NCBI GenBank assembly: GCA_002347645.1
Contig: DDYF01000017.1
Location: 1 to 60,357, forward strand
Direction: 5' to 3'
Length of the DNA stretch: 60,357 nucleotides
Origin: Thermoleophilia bacterium UBA2241
GTDB taxonomy: Bacteria; Actinomycetota; Thermoleophilia; UBA2241
The notes beneath the pieces are model-generated. The model did no database searches. It was not told the DNA's origin and saw only the letters and a program-made list of their open reading frames with translations. Below are positions 44,262-53,943 of this stretch, one piece after another. The position numbers were made by a program, and so were the translations under genes. The stretch's first letter is position 1. The number at the start of each line of letters is the position of its first letter.

Positions 44262-45536
44262 TCAGCGGAAGAGGCGCGGAAGCCGGCGCTTCCAGTCCTC
44301 GGGCAGGATGGCGTCGAGGGCGTCGTCCAGGGTGACGATACCCAGCAGGCGGCGCTCCTCGTCGACCACCGGGACGGCGAGAAGGTTGTACCTGGTCATC
44401 ACGCGCCCGACCTCCTCCTCGTCGGTGTCCGCCCTCACCGTGACGAGGTCGTCTTCCATGATCGTCTCCACCTGACGGGCGGGGTCGGCCAGCACCAGGT
44501 CACGAAGGCTCAGCACGCCGGCCAGGAGGCCGTCGCCGTCGAGCACGTACACGTACGACATGGCGTGCTGCGCGGGTCGTTCTCGCCGAAGGAAGGCGAT
44601 GGCGTCGCCGGCCGCCGTACCGGCCCACAGCGTCACGTATTCGAGCGTCATCAGCCCGCCGGCCGTGTCGTCGGCGTGACTGGCGAGGCCGCGCAGGTCG
44701 CGCTCGCGCTCGTCAGACTGCCGCGCCAGCAGATCCTCCGCGAGGTCCTCCGGCAGGTCGGCGAGCAGGTCGGCGGCGACGTCGGCGTCGAGCTGCTCGA
44801 CGACCTTGGCGGCCCTGTCGACCGGCATCTCGACGAGGACCGCCGCGCGCAGGTCCTCGTCCATCTCCTGCAGCGTGTCGGCGGCAAGGGGGGCGTTGAG
44901 GGCGGCGAGCACGGCGGCGCGCTCCCGCGCGCCCACCTGGGCGACGACGTCGGCGATGTCGGCGGGGTGCAGCTCCGCGAGCTCGGCGAACGCCTCCACG
45001 AAGTTCAGGCGCGAGAGGCGCAGGGAGATCGTGTTCACCTCTTCCCACGGGATGAAGTCGCCGGTGCGCCGCGGCAGCCGGCGCGCCAGGAAGCCCAGCC
45101 CGAAGCGGCGCGCCAGGGCGCCGCGGCTCGCGTCGACGCCCGCGACCACGAGCTCGCCCTCGCGGACCTCCAGGAGCACATCCTGCACGCGCACGAAGGA
45201 GCGGTCACGCAGGTCGACGACCCGGTTGTCGAGCACCGCGTCGACGAGCGCGATCTCGCCGCCGCGCAGGGACGCCGGTCCGAGCGCTCCCGCCGCGCAC
45301 TTGAGCAGCAGCCGCTCGCCGTCGACGTCGATCTCGGCCACCTGGTTCCACGAGGCGCACAGCTGTTCGTCCTCACGAGCGATGAAGAACGCCGTCACGA
45401 CGGGCACTTCGGTGGAGAAGCGGGCGACGACGTCGATGAGGTCGCCGACCTCCGCGCCTGCCGCGTCGACGACGGTGAGGGACTCGAGTTCGGAGAGCGC
45501 GAGGGAGCCTTGCTCGGCGTCCACTGGGCGACTCAC
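44262..45536 (-). CDS. MgtE N-domain/CBS regulatory protein without a transporter domain
   Basis: A 424-residue soluble protein. Residues about 10-185 form two beta-barrel-like repeats (PRC-like, SLTVVDAAGAEVGDLIDVV; SFVRVQDVLLEV). Residues about 190-290 match the MgtE intracellular N-domain (ELAELHPADIADVVAQVG, LLADLPEDLAEDLLAR), and 295-420 form a CBS pair (AMSYVYVLDGDGLLAGVL, LLAVPVVDEERRLLGIVTLDD). The magnesium channel domain is absent, so it is probably a sensor or regulator. GTG 45536 follows GAAAGGAT. Confidence 0.82.
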   Translation of the reverse strand: MSRPVDAEQGSLALSELESLTVVDAAGAEVGDLIDVVARFSTEVPVVTAFFIAREDEQLCASWNQVAEIDVDGERLLLKCAAGALGPASLRGGEIALVDAVLDNRVVDLRDRSFVRVQDVLLEVREGELVVAGVDASRGALARRFGLGFLARRLPRRTGDFIPWEEVNTISLRLSRLNFVEAFAELAELHPADIADVVAQVGARERAAVLAALNAPLAADTLQEMDEDLRAAVLVEMPVDRAAKVVEQLDADVAADLLADLPEDLAEDLLARQSDERERDLRGLASHADDTAGGLMTLEYVTLWAGTAAGDAIAFLRRERPAQHAMSYVYVLDGDGLLAGVLSLRDLVLADPARQVETIMEDDLVTVRADTDEEEVGRVMTRYNLLAVPVVDEERRLLGIVTLDDALDAILPEDWKRRLPRLFR

Positions 45537-45718
45537 ATCCTTTCGCACGAGGGCGCGGCGACGATATCCGTGCGGTGCGACGGTGTCAATCACGAGCTGC
45601 CTCGCGCCACGCGCACCGTCGCCGACCCCGCCCCGCACGCCGCCGGCGCGATGCGGCGCAGGCCCGCCGTGGGATAGACTCGGCGCGTCCCCAAGGCCAC
45701 CGCTCAAGGAGGGAAGCG

Positions 45719-47170
45719 ATGGAGTCAGCGGCCCCGGCTGGAGGCAGCGCGCTCGACAGGTTCTTCAAGTTCTCGCGCTGGAACACCAGCATCCAGCGCG
45801 ACACGCTGGCCGGCCTCACCACGTTCATGGTGATGGCCTACATCATCTTCGTGAACCCGAACATCCTGGGGCTCGGTGGGGCGCCCGAGGGCCTGCCGTT
45901 CGCGGCCGCGCTCACGACGACGTGCCTCGTCGCCGGCGTGATGACCATCATCATGGGACTGTTCACGAACCGCGCCTACGCCATCGCCCCCGGCATGGGC
46001 CTGAACGCGGTCGTGGCCTTCAGCCTGGTGCTCGGCCAAGGGCTCACGATGGAGAACGCCATGGGGATCATCTTCCTCGAGGGCGTGGCCATCACCGTCC
46101 TCGTGATCACCGGCTTCCGCGAGGCGATCTTCAAGGCGATCCCACTCGAGCTCAAGAAGGCGATCGTCGTCGGTATCGGCTTCTTCATCCTCTTCATAGG
46201 GCTCGTCGACGGCGGCCTGATCAACGCCGACGGCGGCACGGCGGTGAGCCTCGTGGAGTTCGGCACCGTCCCCATGGCTCCCCTCGCCGTGACGCTCTTC
46301 GGCCTGGGCGTGACGATCGCCATGATGGCCCTCAAGTGGAAGCCCGCCATCCTGCTCGGCATCGTCTTCTCGACCATCTTCGCCATCATCCTGAACTACG
46401 CCATGGGCAAGGACGTGGGCTTCCCGACCGGCACCGCGGTGATTCCCAGCGATGTCATCGCCGCCCCCGACTTCAGCCTCGTCGGCGCGTTCGACTTCGG
46501 CGCCTTCGACAAGCTGGGCATCGCGGCCGCGGTCCTCTGGATCTTCAGCCTGATGCTGAGCGACTTCTTCGACACGATGGGCACCCTCGTCGGGGTCGGT
46601 GGACAGGCGGGCTATCTTGACGAGAAGGGCGACCTGCCGCAGGTCAACCGACCGCTGCTCGTCGACTCGCTGGCCGCGGTCGCCGGCGGCGCCTGCAGTT
46701 CGTCCTCGGCCACGACCTACATCGAATCGGGCGCCGGGGTCGGCGTCGGGGGCCGCACGGGATGGGTCGCGGTCACGGTGGGTGTCCTTTTTCTGCTCGC
46801 CATGTTCTTCTCGCCCATCGCGGGCGTCGTCCCCGCCCAGGCCACGGCGGCGGCGCTGATCGTCGTCGGCTACTACATGATGGCCACGCTGACGAAGGGC
46901 GAGGCGCTGGCCGACAAGGAAGGCGAGGAGTGCGCCGCGTCGATCAACTTCAGCAACATCGCCTTCGGCCTGCCGGCGGTGCTGATCATGACCATCATGC
47001 CGCTCACGTACAGCATCACCAACGGCATCGGCTTCGGGTTCATCGCCTATGTCCTCATCCGCGTCGTCCAGGGCAAGGCTCGGCAGGTCAACTGGCTGCT
47101 GTGGGTCGCGGCGATCGCCTTCGTCGTCTACTTCGTCTGGCCGTACTTCAGCGCCAAGGGCTGGGTCTGA
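45719..47170 (+). CDS. NCS2 nucleobase permease, adenine/guanine/hypoxanthine type
   Basis: A 483-residue uptake permease with 12-14 membrane helices of the AzgA-like branch. Motifs include RDTLAGLTTFMVMAYIIFVNP, GMGLNAVVAF, LSDFFDTMGTLVGVGG and SSSATTYIESGAGVGVGGRTG. Proton-driven purine uptake is the family role. ATG 45719 follows AAGGAGGG. It is divergent from the MgtE-N/CBS gene and convergent with the TerC gene. Confidence 0.93.
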   Translation: MESAAPAGGSALDRFFKFSRWNTSIQRDTLAGLTTFMVMAYIIFVNPNILGLGGAPEGLPFAAALTTTCLVAGVMTIIMGLFTNRAYAIAPGMGLNAVVAFSLVLGQGLTMENAMGIIFLEGVAITVLVITGFREAIFKAIPLELKKAIVVGIGFFILFIGLVDGGLINADGGTAVSLVEFGTVPMAPLAVTLFGLGVTIAMMALKWKPAILLGIVFSTIFAIILNYAMGKDVGFPTGTAVIPSDVIAAPDFSLVGAFDFGAFDKLGIAAAVLWIFSLMLSDFFDTMGTLVGVGGQAGYLDEKGDLPQVNRPLLVDSLAAVAGGACSSSSATTYIESGAGVGVGGRTGWVAVTVGVLFLLAMFFSPIAGVVPAQATAAALIVVGYYMMATLTKGEALADKEGEECAASINFSNIAFGLPAVLIMTIMPLTYSITNGIGFGFIAYVLIRVVQGKARQVNWLLWVAAIAFVVYFVWPYFSAKGWV

Positions 47171-47209
47171 GCCGGACGGCTCACCCCGCAGGGACTCAGC
47201 CCGGAGGGC

Positions 47210-47986
47210 TCACCCGCCGAGGTCGGAGTCGTTCGCCTCGAGGACGGTGGCCTGCCCCTTCCCCGCGCGCAGCGCCCAGAGGCTGCCGGCGACCAGGATG
47301 AGGATGGTGACGATCCAGAACACCATCTTGGGCAGGTGAAACGCGAGGTCTGGCCGCGAGGCCCACTCGGCGCACGCCGCCGCGCCTTCGATGAGAAGCT
47401 TGAGGCCGGCCCAGGCGACCAGAGCGTACGCGACGTGCTCGAAACGCGGGTGGCGCTCCATGACGCTCACGAACCACCCGGCGGCGAGCCGCAGCATGAG
47501 AATGCCGATGAACACGCCGGTGTAGATGACCCACAGGTTCTTCGTCATGGCCACGGCCACCAATGCCGAATCGACGGCGAACGCGAGGTCCATGAACTCG
47601 ACGGTCGCCACCGTGCGCCAGAACTTGCGCGGGCTCACGACCAGCGTCGCCGGCATCGCGTCGTCGTCGAGACCGCCCTCCCTGGCCGCCGCCTCGGCCT
47701 CGGTCTCGCCCTCGCGCGCCTTCATGACGTGCCGTGCGGCCAGAAAGACGAGGTAGCCGCCGCCGGCCACCTGCGCCCACCAGAGCTCGGTCAGATAGGC
47801 GACCGACGCGAGCATGAGGCCGCGCATGACGTAGCCGCCGATGAGGCCGTACAGGAGGGCGCGTTGGCGGTACTTGCCCGGGAGCGGCCGCACCAGGACG
47901 GCCAGGACCATCGCGTTGTCGGCCGAGAGGAGCCCCTCGAGCAAGATCAGGGACCCGATGATGAGCAGGGCTTCGGGAACGGTCAT
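47210..47986 (-). CDS. TerC-family membrane protein
   Basis: A 258-residue membrane protein with about seven helices. The TerC signature is clear: LLEGLLSADNAMVLAVLV near the start and VEFMDLAFAVDSALVAVAMT in the middle, each with acidic residues in the membrane. The loop 85-120 is hydrophilic. Members act in tellurite resistance, manganese export or metal loading of secreted enzymes; the ion is unknown. Confidence 0.92.
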   Translation of the reverse strand: MTVPEALLIIGSLILLEGLLSADNAMVLAVLVRPLPGKYRQRALLYGLIGGYVMRGLMLASVAYLTELWWAQVAGGGYLVFLAARHVMKAREGETEAEAAAREGGLDDDAMPATLVVSPRKFWRTVATVEFMDLAFAVDSALVAVAMTKNLWVIYTGVFIGILMLRLAAGWFVSVMERHPRFEHVAYALVAWAGLKLLIEGAAACAEWASRPDLAFHLPKMVFWIVTILILVAGSLWALRAGKGQATVLEANDSDLGG

Positions 47987-48007
47987 GGCCCAGTGATTCT
48001 CTCAGGC

Positions 48008-48054
48008 GCGGGCGCCGCCGCAACCCGCGCGCGGGTGACGCCGGCGGCGCCCGC
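48008..48054 (-). terminator. Nested hairpin after pknB
   Basis: Arms 48008-48020 and 48042-48054 are perfectly complementary (13 bp), and a second palindrome (ACCCGCGCGCGGGT) lies inside the loop. It is 20 bp past the pknB stop on the minus strand. No T-run. Confidence 0.55.
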
Positions 48055-48074
48055 GGATCGCGCGTGTCACCCGG

Positions 48075-49937
48075 CTACTTCGCGATCCAGATCGTGACGA
48101 CGGAGCCGAACGGCGCCGTGACCCCCGCCTCCGGCGACTGCTCGATCACGGTGCCCGGCGGCTCGGGGCTCGTCTTCTCCTTCACGTCGACCACGAACCC
48201 CATCGCCTTCAGCGTGTCCTCCGCGGTCGCCGCGTCCATCGTGACGACCTCCGGGACCTCGAGGGGCGTCGCCGAGACGGTGGGGCTCGGCGACGGCGCA
48301 CCGCCCGACACCACGAGATCGACCGCCGTTCCCTTCTCGACCTTCTCCCCCTCGGGGGGATCTTGGCGGATGACCTGGTCGACATCGTACGTCGTGCTGG
48401 GCTCGCGCGCGATGGCGCCGACCTTCAAGCCGAGCGCCACGAGCTCGGCGGTGGCCTCCGAGAGCGACGACCCGGTGAGGTCGGGGACCGTGACCATCGG
48501 CGACCCGCTGCTCACCCAGTACGTGACCGTCTCGCCGCGCGCCAGGGACGTCCCGGGCGGGGGGTCCTGCTTGTAGACGCGCCCTTGGGCGACGGTGTCG
48601 GAGCGCCCCTTCTTCTGCTCGGCCTCGAGACCGTGGTCGTCGAGCCAAGCCGCGACGTCGGCCGCCTCCCAACCGCGGAAGTCGACGAGGTCGATGTTCT
48701 CCGGGCCGCGGCTCACCCAGATGGTGACGGTCGCGCCCTCCTTGAGCTCGGCGCCCTCCTCGGGCGACTGGCGCGCGACGAGACCATCGGCGTAGTCGTC
48801 GGAGTACGTGTCCTGCACGCTGACCTTGAAGCCGACGTCCTTGAGCGCGTTCACCGCCTGCGCCTCGCTGCGCCCGACGACGTTGGGGACGTCGAGGCGC
48901 TCGCCGCCCATCGTCCAAACGAGCGCGGCCACGGCGGCAGCGATGATCGCGAGCAAGAGGAGGACGATCCACAGCGTGCGCCGCGAACGCTTCCGCGGCG
49001 GCAACGGCGCCTCGGCCTGCCGGGTCATGACCTGCGTCTCGCCGGCGGCCGTCGCGACGACCTGGGTCCGCTCTGCGGACGGGTCGTATACCGCTGCCGC
49101 GATGGGCCCGCCGTCTTGCGCGGCACGCAGGTCGCGGGCGAACTCGTCGGCAGACTGATAGCGCAGCATCGGGTCCTTGGCCAGCGCCTTGAGGACGATC
49201 TGGTTGAGCGCGTAGGGCATGCCGGGCACGACTTCGGCGGGCTCCGGAGGTCGTTCGTTCACGTGCTTCATCGCCACCGTGACGGCGGTGTCGCCAGAGA
49301 AGGGGACCGTCCCCGTGAGCATCTCGTAGAGCACGACGCCGACCGAGTACAGGTCGGAACGCTCGTCGACGATCTCGCCGCGGGCCTGTTCGGGGGCGAG
49401 GTACTGCGCCGTGCCGAGAACGGAGCCCGCTTCCGTCATGCTGGCGTCGCCCGCTCGCGCGATGCCGAAATCCGTGACCTTCACGGCGCCCGACGCGTCC
49501 AGCAGGATGTTCTGCGACTTGATGTCGCGATGCACGACTCCGTTGCGGTGCGCATACCCGACGGCCGCCAGCAGACCGAGCGCGATCTCCACCGCCTCGC
49601 TGCCGTGGAGGCGACCACGGCGGCGGAGGAACTGCTTGAGCGTCTCGCCTTCGACGTACTCCATCACGATGAAGTAGGTGCCGCCGATCTCGCCCCAGTC
49701 GTAGATCGCGACCAGGTTCGGATGGTTGAGACCCGCCGCGGCCTTCGCCTCGCGGCGGAAGCGCTCGACGAACTGGGCGTCGTGCACGAAACGCGACGAC
49801 AGCACCTTGAGCGCGACACGGCGGGCCAGGGTGAGGTCCTCGCACAGGTACACGTCGGCCATGCCGCCCGACCCGAGCTTGCGCAGGACCCGGTACCGCT
49901 GGTTCACGATCTGGTCAGGCTGGAACGCGTCGGTCAC
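48075..49937 (-). CDS. pknB: Serine/threonine protein kinase with PASTA domains
   Basis: A 620-residue PknB-type kinase. The kinase domain (about 15-270) has GSGGMADVY, catalytic HRDIKSQN, DFGIAR and APEQARG. A membrane helix (about 324-345) follows a basic juxtamembrane segment, then four extracellular PASTA repeats (starting DVPNVVGRSEAQAV) that bind muropeptides or lipid II. It is last in the cluster kinase-fhaA-fhaB-pstP-ftsW-pbpA-pknB. Stop is TAG. Confidence 0.96.
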   Translation of the reverse strand: MTDAFQPDQIVNQRYRVLRKLGSGGMADVYLCEDLTLARRVALKVLSSRFVHDAQFVERFRREAKAAAGLNHPNLVAIYDWGEIGGTYFIVMEYVEGETLKQFLRRRGRLHGSEAVEIALGLLAAVGYAHRNGVVHRDIKSQNILLDASGAVKVTDFGIARAGDASMTEAGSVLGTAQYLAPEQARGEIVDERSDLYSVGVVLYEMLTGTVPFSGDTAVTVAMKHVNERPPEPAEVVPGMPYALNQIVLKALAKDPMLRYQSADEFARDLRAAQDGGPIAAAVYDPSAERTQVVATAAGETQVMTRQAEAPLPPRKRSRRTLWIVLLLLAIIAAAVAALVWTMGGERLDVPNVVGRSEAQAVNALKDVGFKVSVQDTYSDDYADGLVARQSPEEGAELKEGATVTIWVSRGPENIDLVDFRGWEAADVAAWLDDHGLEAEQKKGRSDTVAQGRVYKQDPPPGTSLARGETVTYWVSSGSPMVTVPDLTGSSLSEATAELVALGLKVGAIAREPSTTYDVDQVIRQDPPEGEKVEKGTAVDLVVSGGAPSPSPTVSATPLEVPEVVTMDAATAEDTLKAMGFVVDVKEKTSPEPPGTVIEQSPEAGVTAPFGSVVTIWIAK

Positions 49938-50003
49938 CGTCGTCGCTCCTTCTCGTCGCTGCTCCTGTCAGGTACCACGCCGGACGGTCACTCCCTGCCG
50001 CGC

Positions 50004-51443
50004 TCACGGGAGCGCCGCCTGTGCGAGCGCGGCGCGCATCACGTCCGCGGCCAGCGGCGCGGCCGCGGCGCCGCCCGTCGACATAGTCTCCTCGACGACG
50101 ACCGCCACGGCCACACGGGGATCGCCGGCCGGCGCGAACCCGATGAACCAGGCGAGGTTCGTGCCGTCGCCCCGTTCGGCAGTCCCGGTCTTCCCCGCCA
50201 CCTCGACCCCTTCGATGGCGGCACCGGTGCCGGTGCCGGTGGTGACGACGCGGCGCATCATCTGGTTGAGGGTGAGCGCCGTGCCGGGTCTTATGGCCGT
50301 GAGCCATTCGGCGGGTTCGGCTGCTTCGACGATGCGACCGCCGGGCGCGCGCACCTCCTGCACGACGTACGGTGTCATGACGGCGCCCCCGTTCGCCACC
50401 GCGGAAGTCACGAGCGCCATCTGCAGCGGCGTGGCGAGGACCTGTTCCTGGCCGCAGGCGGCCCACGCGACGGCGAGCGGGTCCATCTTCGCCTCCGGCG
50501 ACAGCAACCCCTCGCCGTCGTAGCGGCCGCTCGCGACCACCGCTCCCGAGGGCAGACCGAGCGGCGGCACCTCCCAGAAGCCGAACGCCCGCATCGCCGC
50601 CACCAGGCGCTTGCGCCCGAGCTTGTCGCCCACCTTGCCGAAGGTCGTGTTGATCGACTGCGTGAGGGCCGTCTCGAAGTCGTGCGGCCCGTAGACGGCG
50701 CCGCCGTAGTTGGTCACCTTGCCGCCGTAGATCACGAAGGTCCCCGTGTCGACGAACGCCGTCTCGGGCGTCACGGTGCCTGCGTCGAGCGCGCCGGCGG
50801 CCGTGACGACCTTGAACGACGACCCCGGCGCATAGAGTCCCTGCATGCCCCGGTTGAGCAGGGGGGCGCCCTCGTCGGAGCTCAGGTCGGCCCACTGCTC
50901 CTCCAGCTTGCGGGGGTCGTAGGCCGGCGCCGATGCGCCGGCGAGCACGGCCCCCGTCGCCGGGTCCAGCGCCACGATCGCGCCCGTCTTGCCCGCCAGC
51001 GCCTGCTGGGCGGCACGCTGCACGTCGGGCACGAGCGTCGTCAGGACGTCGGCTCCCGTCGGACGGCGTCCCAGGAGCTGGTCGAGCCAGCTCTGGACGC
51101 CGAGCTCGGGCGCCGTCCCGAGCAGCTCGTCGTTCATCTCCTTCTCGATGCCGCTGCGACCGTAGCGCACGCTGTCGTAGCCCACGAGCTGGGGCGCGAA
51201 GGTGCCCTGCGGATAGCGCCGGTGGTAGAAGCCGGAGCGGCGCACCGACCTGGCGATCGGCGAGCCGTCGTAAGCGAGGATCGCGCCGCGCTTGATGCGC
51301 TGCTCCTGCGCAAGCTGGCGCTTGTTCTCAGGTCGCTGCGCGAGCTCGTCGGCGCGGATGACCTGCAGCACCGTCAAGTTGACGATGAGGGCGACGAAGA
51401 GCAGGACGCCGACGACGAAGACGCGGCTGATGGCCTTGTTCAT
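50004..51443 (-). CDS. pbpA: Penicillin-binding protein 2-type transpeptidase
   Basis: A 479-residue membrane-anchored peptidoglycan transpeptidase. After one N-terminal helix (8-30) and a dimerisation domain, the active-site motifs are complete: SSFK in LYAPGSSFKVV, SIN in LTQSINTTFG, and KTG in VAGKTGTAERGD. It works with the FtsW/RodA-type glycan polymerase encoded 7 bp upstream. Confidence 0.95.
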   Translation of the reverse strand: MNKAISRVFVVGVLLFVALIVNLTVLQVIRADELAQRPENKRQLAQEQRIKRGAILAYDGSPIARSVRRSGFYHRRYPQGTFAPQLVGYDSVRYGRSGIEKEMNDELLGTAPELGVQSWLDQLLGRRPTGADVLTTLVPDVQRAAQQALAGKTGAIVALDPATGAVLAGASAPAYDPRKLEEQWADLSSDEGAPLLNRGMQGLYAPGSSFKVVTAAGALDAGTVTPETAFVDTGTFVIYGGKVTNYGGAVYGPHDFETALTQSINTTFGKVGDKLGRKRLVAAMRAFGFWEVPPLGLPSGAVVASGRYDGEGLLSPEAKMDPLAVAWAACGQEQVLATPLQMALVTSAVANGGAVMTPYVVQEVRAPGGRIVEAAEPAEWLTAIRPGTALTLNQMMRRVVTTGTGTGAAIEGVEVAGKTGTAERGDGTNLAWFIGFAPAGDPRVAVAVVVEETMSTGGAAAAPLAADVMRAALAQAALP

Positions 51444-51450
51444 GCGCGCC

Positions 51451-52773
51451 TCACCCCAGCTCCGCCAGGCGCCGGCGCTCGACGTCCGTGCCGGCGCGCA
51501 CGACGTTCGTCCGGTGCGACACCATCAGCAGCAGGGCGACGAGCACAAGGTTGGCGGTGATCGAGCTGCCCCCGTAGCTCACGAAGGGAAGCGTGAGACC
51601 GGTGAGGGGGATGAGCCGCGTCACGCCGCCGAGAATGATGAACGTCTGCAGCGCGAAGGCCGTCGCCAGCCCGGCGGCGAGCAGCTTCGAGAACCCGTCC
51701 GGCGCCTGGGTCGCGATGCGCGCCCCGCGCCAGAAGAACAGCACGAAGCAGAGGATGACGGCGACCGCACCGAGGAGGCCCATCTCGTTGGCGATGGCGG
51801 CGAAGATGAAGTCGGTCTGCAGGTCGGGGACGACCGGCTGGCGGCTCGTGTAGAGGAGGAACCCGCGGCCGAACCCCGACCCGAGCACCCCGCCGTCGGC
51901 GATCGTGAACAGCGACTGCAGGAGTTGGTAGCCGGTCGTGTCGGCCTTCGACCACGGGTCGAGCCACACGCTGAAGCGGTCACCCACGTGCGGTACCAGC
52001 CAGATGGCGAGCCCGGCGGCGGCGGCAAACAGCGCCCCACCGGCCACGACGTAGACGATCCTGTTGGTCGCCATGTACAGGAGCGCAACGAAGACGGCCA
52101 TGAAGAGCAGCGACATGCCGAAGTCCTTCATGAACACCAGCATCACGAGCGTCAGGCCCCACATGAGGACCAGGGGGCCGAAGTACTTCGCCGCCGGCAC
52201 CGGGACGCCGAGGAGGTGCCGCGTGGGCACCGAGAGCAGCACCTTCTTGTCGTCGAGGTAGCCGGCCAGGAAGACGACGATCGCAAGCTTGGCGAACTCG
52301 GAGGGCTGGATCGACATGCCGAACGCGTGGATCCAGAGCTTGGCGCCGTTCACGGTCGTCCCGGCCACGATGGTCGCGACCAGGAGCGCGAGGCCAAGCG
52401 CACCGATCAGGTAGCGATACCGGTCGAGGCGCGTGTGGTCGCGGACGATCACGACTGTGAGAACGAACAGCAGGGCCCCCACGAGCAGCCACTGGCCCTG
52501 CAGCAGCGCCAGGGCGGGCCTGATGCGGAAGATCTCCGTCAGGCCGATCGCCGCGAGCAACGCCGTCACCGGCAGCAGGTAGGGATCGGCCCGCGAGAGG
52601 AAGACCCGCACCACGATGTGCAGGACGAGGAAGATCGCCACGAACACCAGGCCGTACACGATCGTGGCGCGGTGGATCTCGCGGTACCTCCCGGCGTAGA
52701 CCGAGACGTACGCCATGGTGCTGACCGCGCCCGCGAGCACCAGGTAGAGCAGCTCGGTCGTACGCCGGCTCAC
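51451..52773 (-). CDS. ftsW: FtsW/RodA/SpoVE-family glycan polymerase
   Basis: A 440-residue SEDS protein with about 10-12 membrane helices that polymerises lipid II. Family segments include NGAKLWIHAFGMSIQPSEFA, LVFMKDFGMSLLFM, GSGFGRG and LPFVSYGGSSITANLVLVAL. GTG 52773 overlaps the pstP stop (GTGA). In mycobacteria the gene at this position is rodA, so the division-versus-elongation role is open. Confidence 0.94.
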   Translation of the reverse strand: MSRRTTELLYLVLAGAVSTMAYVSVYAGRYREIHRATIVYGLVFVAIFLVLHIVVRVFLSRADPYLLPVTALLAAIGLTEIFRIRPALALLQGQWLLVGALLFVLTVVIVRDHTRLDRYRYLIGALGLALLVATIVAGTTVNGAKLWIHAFGMSIQPSEFAKLAIVVFLAGYLDDKKVLLSVPTRHLLGVPVPAAKYFGPLVLMWGLTLVMLVFMKDFGMSLLFMAVFVALLYMATNRIVYVVAGGALFAAAAGLAIWLVPHVGDRFSVWLDPWSKADTTGYQLLQSLFTIADGGVLGSGFGRGFLLYTSRQPVVPDLQTDFIFAAIANEMGLLGAVAVILCFVLFFWRGARIATQAPDGFSKLLAAGLATAFALQTFIILGGVTRLIPLTGLTLPFVSYGGSSITANLVLVALLLMVSHRTNVVRAGTDVERRRLAELG

Positions 52774-53936
52774 GGCAGCATCCCCAGATCGCGGGCCAGT
52801 CGCATGGCGCCGTCCTTCGTGCGCACCCCACGCCCGTCGACCAGCGCCCGTTGCTGCTCGTCGAGGAGCGCGTAGGGCTGCCCACTCCGCAGGTACACGC
52901 TGTGCAGGTCGACGGGCCCGACCGACCAGGGCAGCCCGCTGTAGACGGCCAGCTGACCGTCCTCGACGCCGACGAAGTAGCAGGTGTTCACGACGACGAC
53001 GCCGGCGACGCCGAGGAGGGCAACGAGCGCGAGCACGATCACCAGGGCGAGCAGGCCGCGCGGCGAACGCGTCCGCGTCGCCGCGCGGCCGGCCTCGGGG
53101 GCGGCGGCCGGCAAGGCCGGGCCGCCGTCCGCGGAGCCGGCGACCGCCGGCGCCACCGTCGTCGGGGCCTCCCCGGCGTCGGCGGCAACGGGCAGGATGC
53201 GCGTCGCGGGCTCCGGGCCCGCAGGGACCGCGTCGTCGCCGGCCTCGATGCCGATCACGACGGCGGTCACGTTGTCGTGCCCGCCGGCCGCCAGGGCGGC
53301 GTCTACGAGCGCCCGGGCCGCCGCCTCCGGCTCGGCCCCGGCGAGCAGCTCGCGGACCGCGTCCTCGCCGACCTCCCCGGTCAGGCCGTCGCTGCACAGG
53401 AGGAGCACGTCGCCGGCGCGCAGGTCGGCGGAGAACTCGTCGATCTCGACCTGCGCCTCGGTACCCAGCACGCGGCTGACGATGTTGCGATGTGGGTGCG
53501 CCATGGCTTCCTCGCGGCTCAGGCGCCCCTCGCGCACCATCTCGCCGACGAGCGAATGGTCCTCGGTGAGGAGTTCCAGGCCGCCGTCGCGCAGAAGGTA
53601 GGCGCGGCTGTCGCCGATGTGGGCGAAGCGGCCCTCCTCGTCGTCGACGACGACCGCCGTCAGGGTCGTGCCCATGCCCGACTCCTCGCGGCGCTCGCTG
53701 GCGCGCGCGAAGACGGCCGCGTTCGCCGCGTGCGCCGCGGCGGCGATGCCGTCACCCGCGGCGAAGCGCGCGGCAAGCGTCTCGGCGGCCAGCGCCGAGG
53801 CGACCTCGCCGGCCTCCGCCCCGCCCATGCCGTCGCACACGGCGAACAGGGGCGGCGCGGCGACGAGGCTGTCCTCGTTCGTGCGCCGCTGAAGGCCGAT
53901 GTCCGTGAGGGCGGCGTGCCGGGTGACGAGACTCAC
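52770..53936 (-). CDS. pstP: PP2C-family serine/threonine phosphatase
   Basis: Reverses kinase action in the cluster. The 388 residues hold a PP2C domain (about 1-235) with metal residues in QRRTNEDS, AVCDGMGGAEAGE, IGDSRAYLL, LCSDGLTGEV and GGHDNVTAV, then a Pro/Ala-rich linker, a membrane helix (about 293-315) and a short external part. GTG 53936 is 7 bp after fhaB. It overlaps ftsW by 4 bp. Confidence 0.95.
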   Translation of the reverse strand: MSLVTRHAALTDIGLQRRTNEDSLVAAPPLFAVCDGMGGAEAGEVASALAAETLAARFAAGDGIAAAAHAANAAVFARASERREESGMGTTLTAVVVDDEEGRFAHIGDSRAYLLRDGGLELLTEDHSLVGEMVREGRLSREEAMAHPHRNIVSRVLGTEAQVEIDEFSADLRAGDVLLLCSDGLTGEVGEDAVRELLAGAEPEAAARALVDAALAAGGHDNVTAVVIGIEAGDDAVPAGPEPATRILPVAADAGEAPTTVAPAVAGSADGGPALPAAAPEAGRAATRTRSPRGLLALVIVLALVALLGVAGVVVVNTCYFVGVEDGQLAVYSGLPWSVGPVDLHSVYLRSGQPYALLDEQQRALVDGRGVRTKDGAMRLARDLGMLP

Positions 53937-53943
53937 CGCGAGC

